Below are positions 62,673 through 64,000 of a stretch of 64,000 bases of DNA, in pieces. A program made the position numbers and the translations under genes. Each line of letters begins with the position of its first letter. The first letter of the stretch is position 1. The stretch spans positions 124,001-188,000 of the forward strand of contig JARKOC010000177.1 in assembly GCA_029975915.1 (NCBI GenBank), given 5' to 3'. The notes under the pieces were generated by a model. That model was not told the DNA's origin. It did no database searches and saw only the letters and a list, made by a program, of their open reading frames with translations. The DNA comes from Bryobacteraceae bacterium. Its GTDB lineage: Bacteria; Acidobacteriota; Terriglobia; Bryobacterales; Bryobacteraceae.

Positions 62673-64000
62673 CTATTCGGGTTTGTGCTGCGGGGCGTCG
62701 CGCGCCTTGCGCCGCTGGGCTTCGGGCAGGCTCGTATTGAATGACGCGCCATAGCCAGTGGTCTGGTAGTAGACATAGTCCTGCCAGGGATCGCGGCCCT
62801 CGATGCGGGGATCGCCTGTTTGTTTGAGGTAGCTTTCGAGTCTCTGGCGATGAGGGGCGAGTTCTGGATGCTGATCAAGCGCCAGGTTGTGAATCTGATG
62901 GGGATCCGTGGGCAGGTGGTAAAACTCTTCGGCTGGGCGGCGGCCGAAGCACAGTTCGTAGTGTCTGGGGAAACGCTCACGGTTGGCTGGATCAAGCATG
63001 AAGTCGCGAATAGGCGCGCCGTCGACGTCGCCGTGGGTAGTGCGGTTCGACGAAAGGAACTCGCCGCCGGTCGGCCAGCGGTCGGGGGCAAAATTCCGGA
63101 TGTACAGGTACTCCCTGGTTCGGATGGAGCGCATGGGATAGGTGGCGCCACCGGGACGGGCCATGACGTGGCGCTCCATGCCGGTGACAGCGGCGTCCCT
63201 GGACAGATCGGTGACGCCGGAGCGGCCGGAATCGAGGATGGGCAGAAGGCTCCTGCCGGCGATGCCGGCCGGGATGGGTAGCCCGGCGGCGGTAAGAAAG
63301 GTGGGGGCGAAGTCGATGTGCTGGACGATGTCATCGACAGCGACGCCTCCCCGGAATCTGGATCCCCAGCGAACGGCCAGCGGCATGTGCACGCCGCGGT
63401 CGTAAAGGTTCACCTTGGCGCGCGGAAACGGCATGCCGTTGTCGCTGGTGACGACAATCATGGTGTTGTCGAGTTCGCCGGCGGCTTCGAGGACATCGAG
63501 ACTCCTGGCGAGCTGCCGGTCGTGCCACTCGATTTCGGAATAGTAGTCGAGGATGTCGCCGCGGACTTCTGGCGTGTCGGGCCAGCAGGCGGGGACGGAG
63601 ACTTCATCGAGACCGTGGCCTGTGGCGAGTCCGGCGCCGCGGGCGTAGATCCGATGGGGTTCGGTGGAACCAAGCCAGAAGAAGAAGGGCGCGCCAGCCG
63701 GACGGTCGCGCAGGAAGTCGTCGAAGTTGGCGGCGTAGTCTCGGGGGTCGATGCCGGTGCGGGGCTGAGGGTCATGGCGGCGCGCGTTGTACTCTTTGCC
63801 GTTCGGATGGCGTTTCAATCCTCCGGCGCGCCAGTCGCCGGGCGCCCAGCCTTTTCCTGTGAAGCCGACGTGATAGCCGGCATCCTCCAACAGGTGTGTG
63901 ACCAGCGGGTATTTCGTCGGGATGGTCCCATATAGCAGACCTGCTTCCTCGACTTGCCACATGTGGCGTCCCGTCAGGATGGAGCTCCGCGATGGTGTGC
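62673..64000 (-). CDS. sulfatase (N-terminus beyond window edge)
   Basis: Reading from the right edge gives TPSRSSILTGRHMWQVEEA, which is the formylglycine motif CTPSR with its first residue cut: only two bases (GC) of the preceding codon are in the window, compatible with Cys or Ser. Further sulfatase signatures are GYHVGFTGKGWAPGD, FFFWLGSTEPHR, SEIEWHDRQLARSLDVLE, VVTSDNGMPFPRAK and VQHIDFAPTFLTAAGLP. About 440 residues are present; the metal-binding start is missing. It probably heads a unit with the UroD-family gene 59 bases downstream. Likely a heparan- or N-sulfoglucosamine-type sulfatase, though that is inference. Confidence 0.9.
   Translation of the reverse strand, partial: TPSRSSILTGRHMWQVEEAGLLYGTIPTKYPLVTHLLEDAGYHVGFTGKGWAPGDWRAGGLKRHPNGKEYNARRHDPQPRTGIDPRDYAANFDDFLRDRPAGAPFFFWLGSTEPHRIYARGAGLATGHGLDEVSVPACWPDTPEVRGDILDYYSEIEWHDRQLARSLDVLEAAGELDNTMIVVTSDNGMPFPRAKVNLYDRGVHMPLAVRWGSRFRGGVAVDDIVQHIDFAPTFLTAAGLPIPAGIAGRSLLPILDSGRSGVTDLSRDAAVTGMERHVMARPGGATYPMRSIRTREYLYIRNFAPDRWPTGGEFLSSNRTTHGDVDGAPIRDFMLDPANRERFPRHYELCFGRRPAEEFYHLPTDPHQIHNLALDQHPELAPHRQRLESYLKQTGDPRIEGRDPWQDYVYYQTTGYGASFNTSLPEAQRRKARDAPQHKPE

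Overview
The window reads as a piece of a high-GC Gram-negative chromosome, most likely an acidobacterium of the Solibacter/Bryobacter type. That placement is an inference from content. It rests on a VWFA protein of the kind found mainly in Acidobacteria, Oar-like TonB receptors with an N-terminal carboxypeptidase-regulatory domain, two PEP-CTERM proteins, a secreted SpoIVB-S55-like protein, many secreted sulfatases and glycosidase-like proteins, and two-component proteins. I see no insertion sequence, prophage, CRISPR array or plasmid function. Coding density is high and genes occur on both strands.

Layout. 1-6977 is mostly housekeeping: 6-phosphogluconate dehydrogenase (cut by the left edge), tilS, ftsH with a coupled HAD phosphatase, and a sigma-54 response regulator. 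7020-15148 holds a DUF4139 protein with an inserted receptor-type domain, a TonB-C/Sel1 protein, a PilZ-type protein with a CHASE2 histidine kinase, and an acyl-CoA synthetase. 15178-21039 holds thiC, two tandem DUF2961 (GH172-like) secreted proteins and a B12-binding radical SAM protein. 21153-26696 is an Oar-like receptor with a glycine-rich insert followed by a VWFA protein. 26703-32077 is a leftward three-gene unit (S55-like protein, beta-propeller, sulfatase). 32287-33247 has a PEP-CTERM protein and two convergent tRNAs: Leu(TAA) and a CAT tRNA that looks like tRNA-Ile2, the substrate of TilS encoded at the other end of the window.

33355-36638 is a two-gene secreted glycosidase-like unit. 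36912-43501 is a surface-glycan block: two polytopic membrane proteins, then a tightly coupled run of UDP-galactopyranose-mutase-like flavoprotein, GT2 and GT39-like transferase. 43567-48699 encodes a secreted protein, a PKD/toroid protein and a PEP-CTERM protein; the leaders of the last two can fold around their ribosome binding sites. 49137-55057 has two successive TonB receptors. 55151-64000 is a catabolic-looking block: nitrilase, lipoprotein, double FAD oxidoreductase, RraA-like protein, UroD-family protein and a sulfatase cut by the right edge just at its active-site motif.

Overall the accessory part looks devoted to capture and breakdown of complex, partly sulfated glycans: receptors and TonB-domain proteins for uptake, secreted sulfatases and glycosidase-like enzymes, and cytoplasmic or periplasmic catabolic enzymes. 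The glycan block and the PEP-CTERM proteins suggest surface matrix building. The least ordinary items are the receptor-type domain inserted in the DUF4139 protein, the RBS-masking leader of the second PEP-CTERM gene, the zinc-finger/PilZ fusion, the tandem double-FAD/HEAT protein and the permuted S55-like protein.
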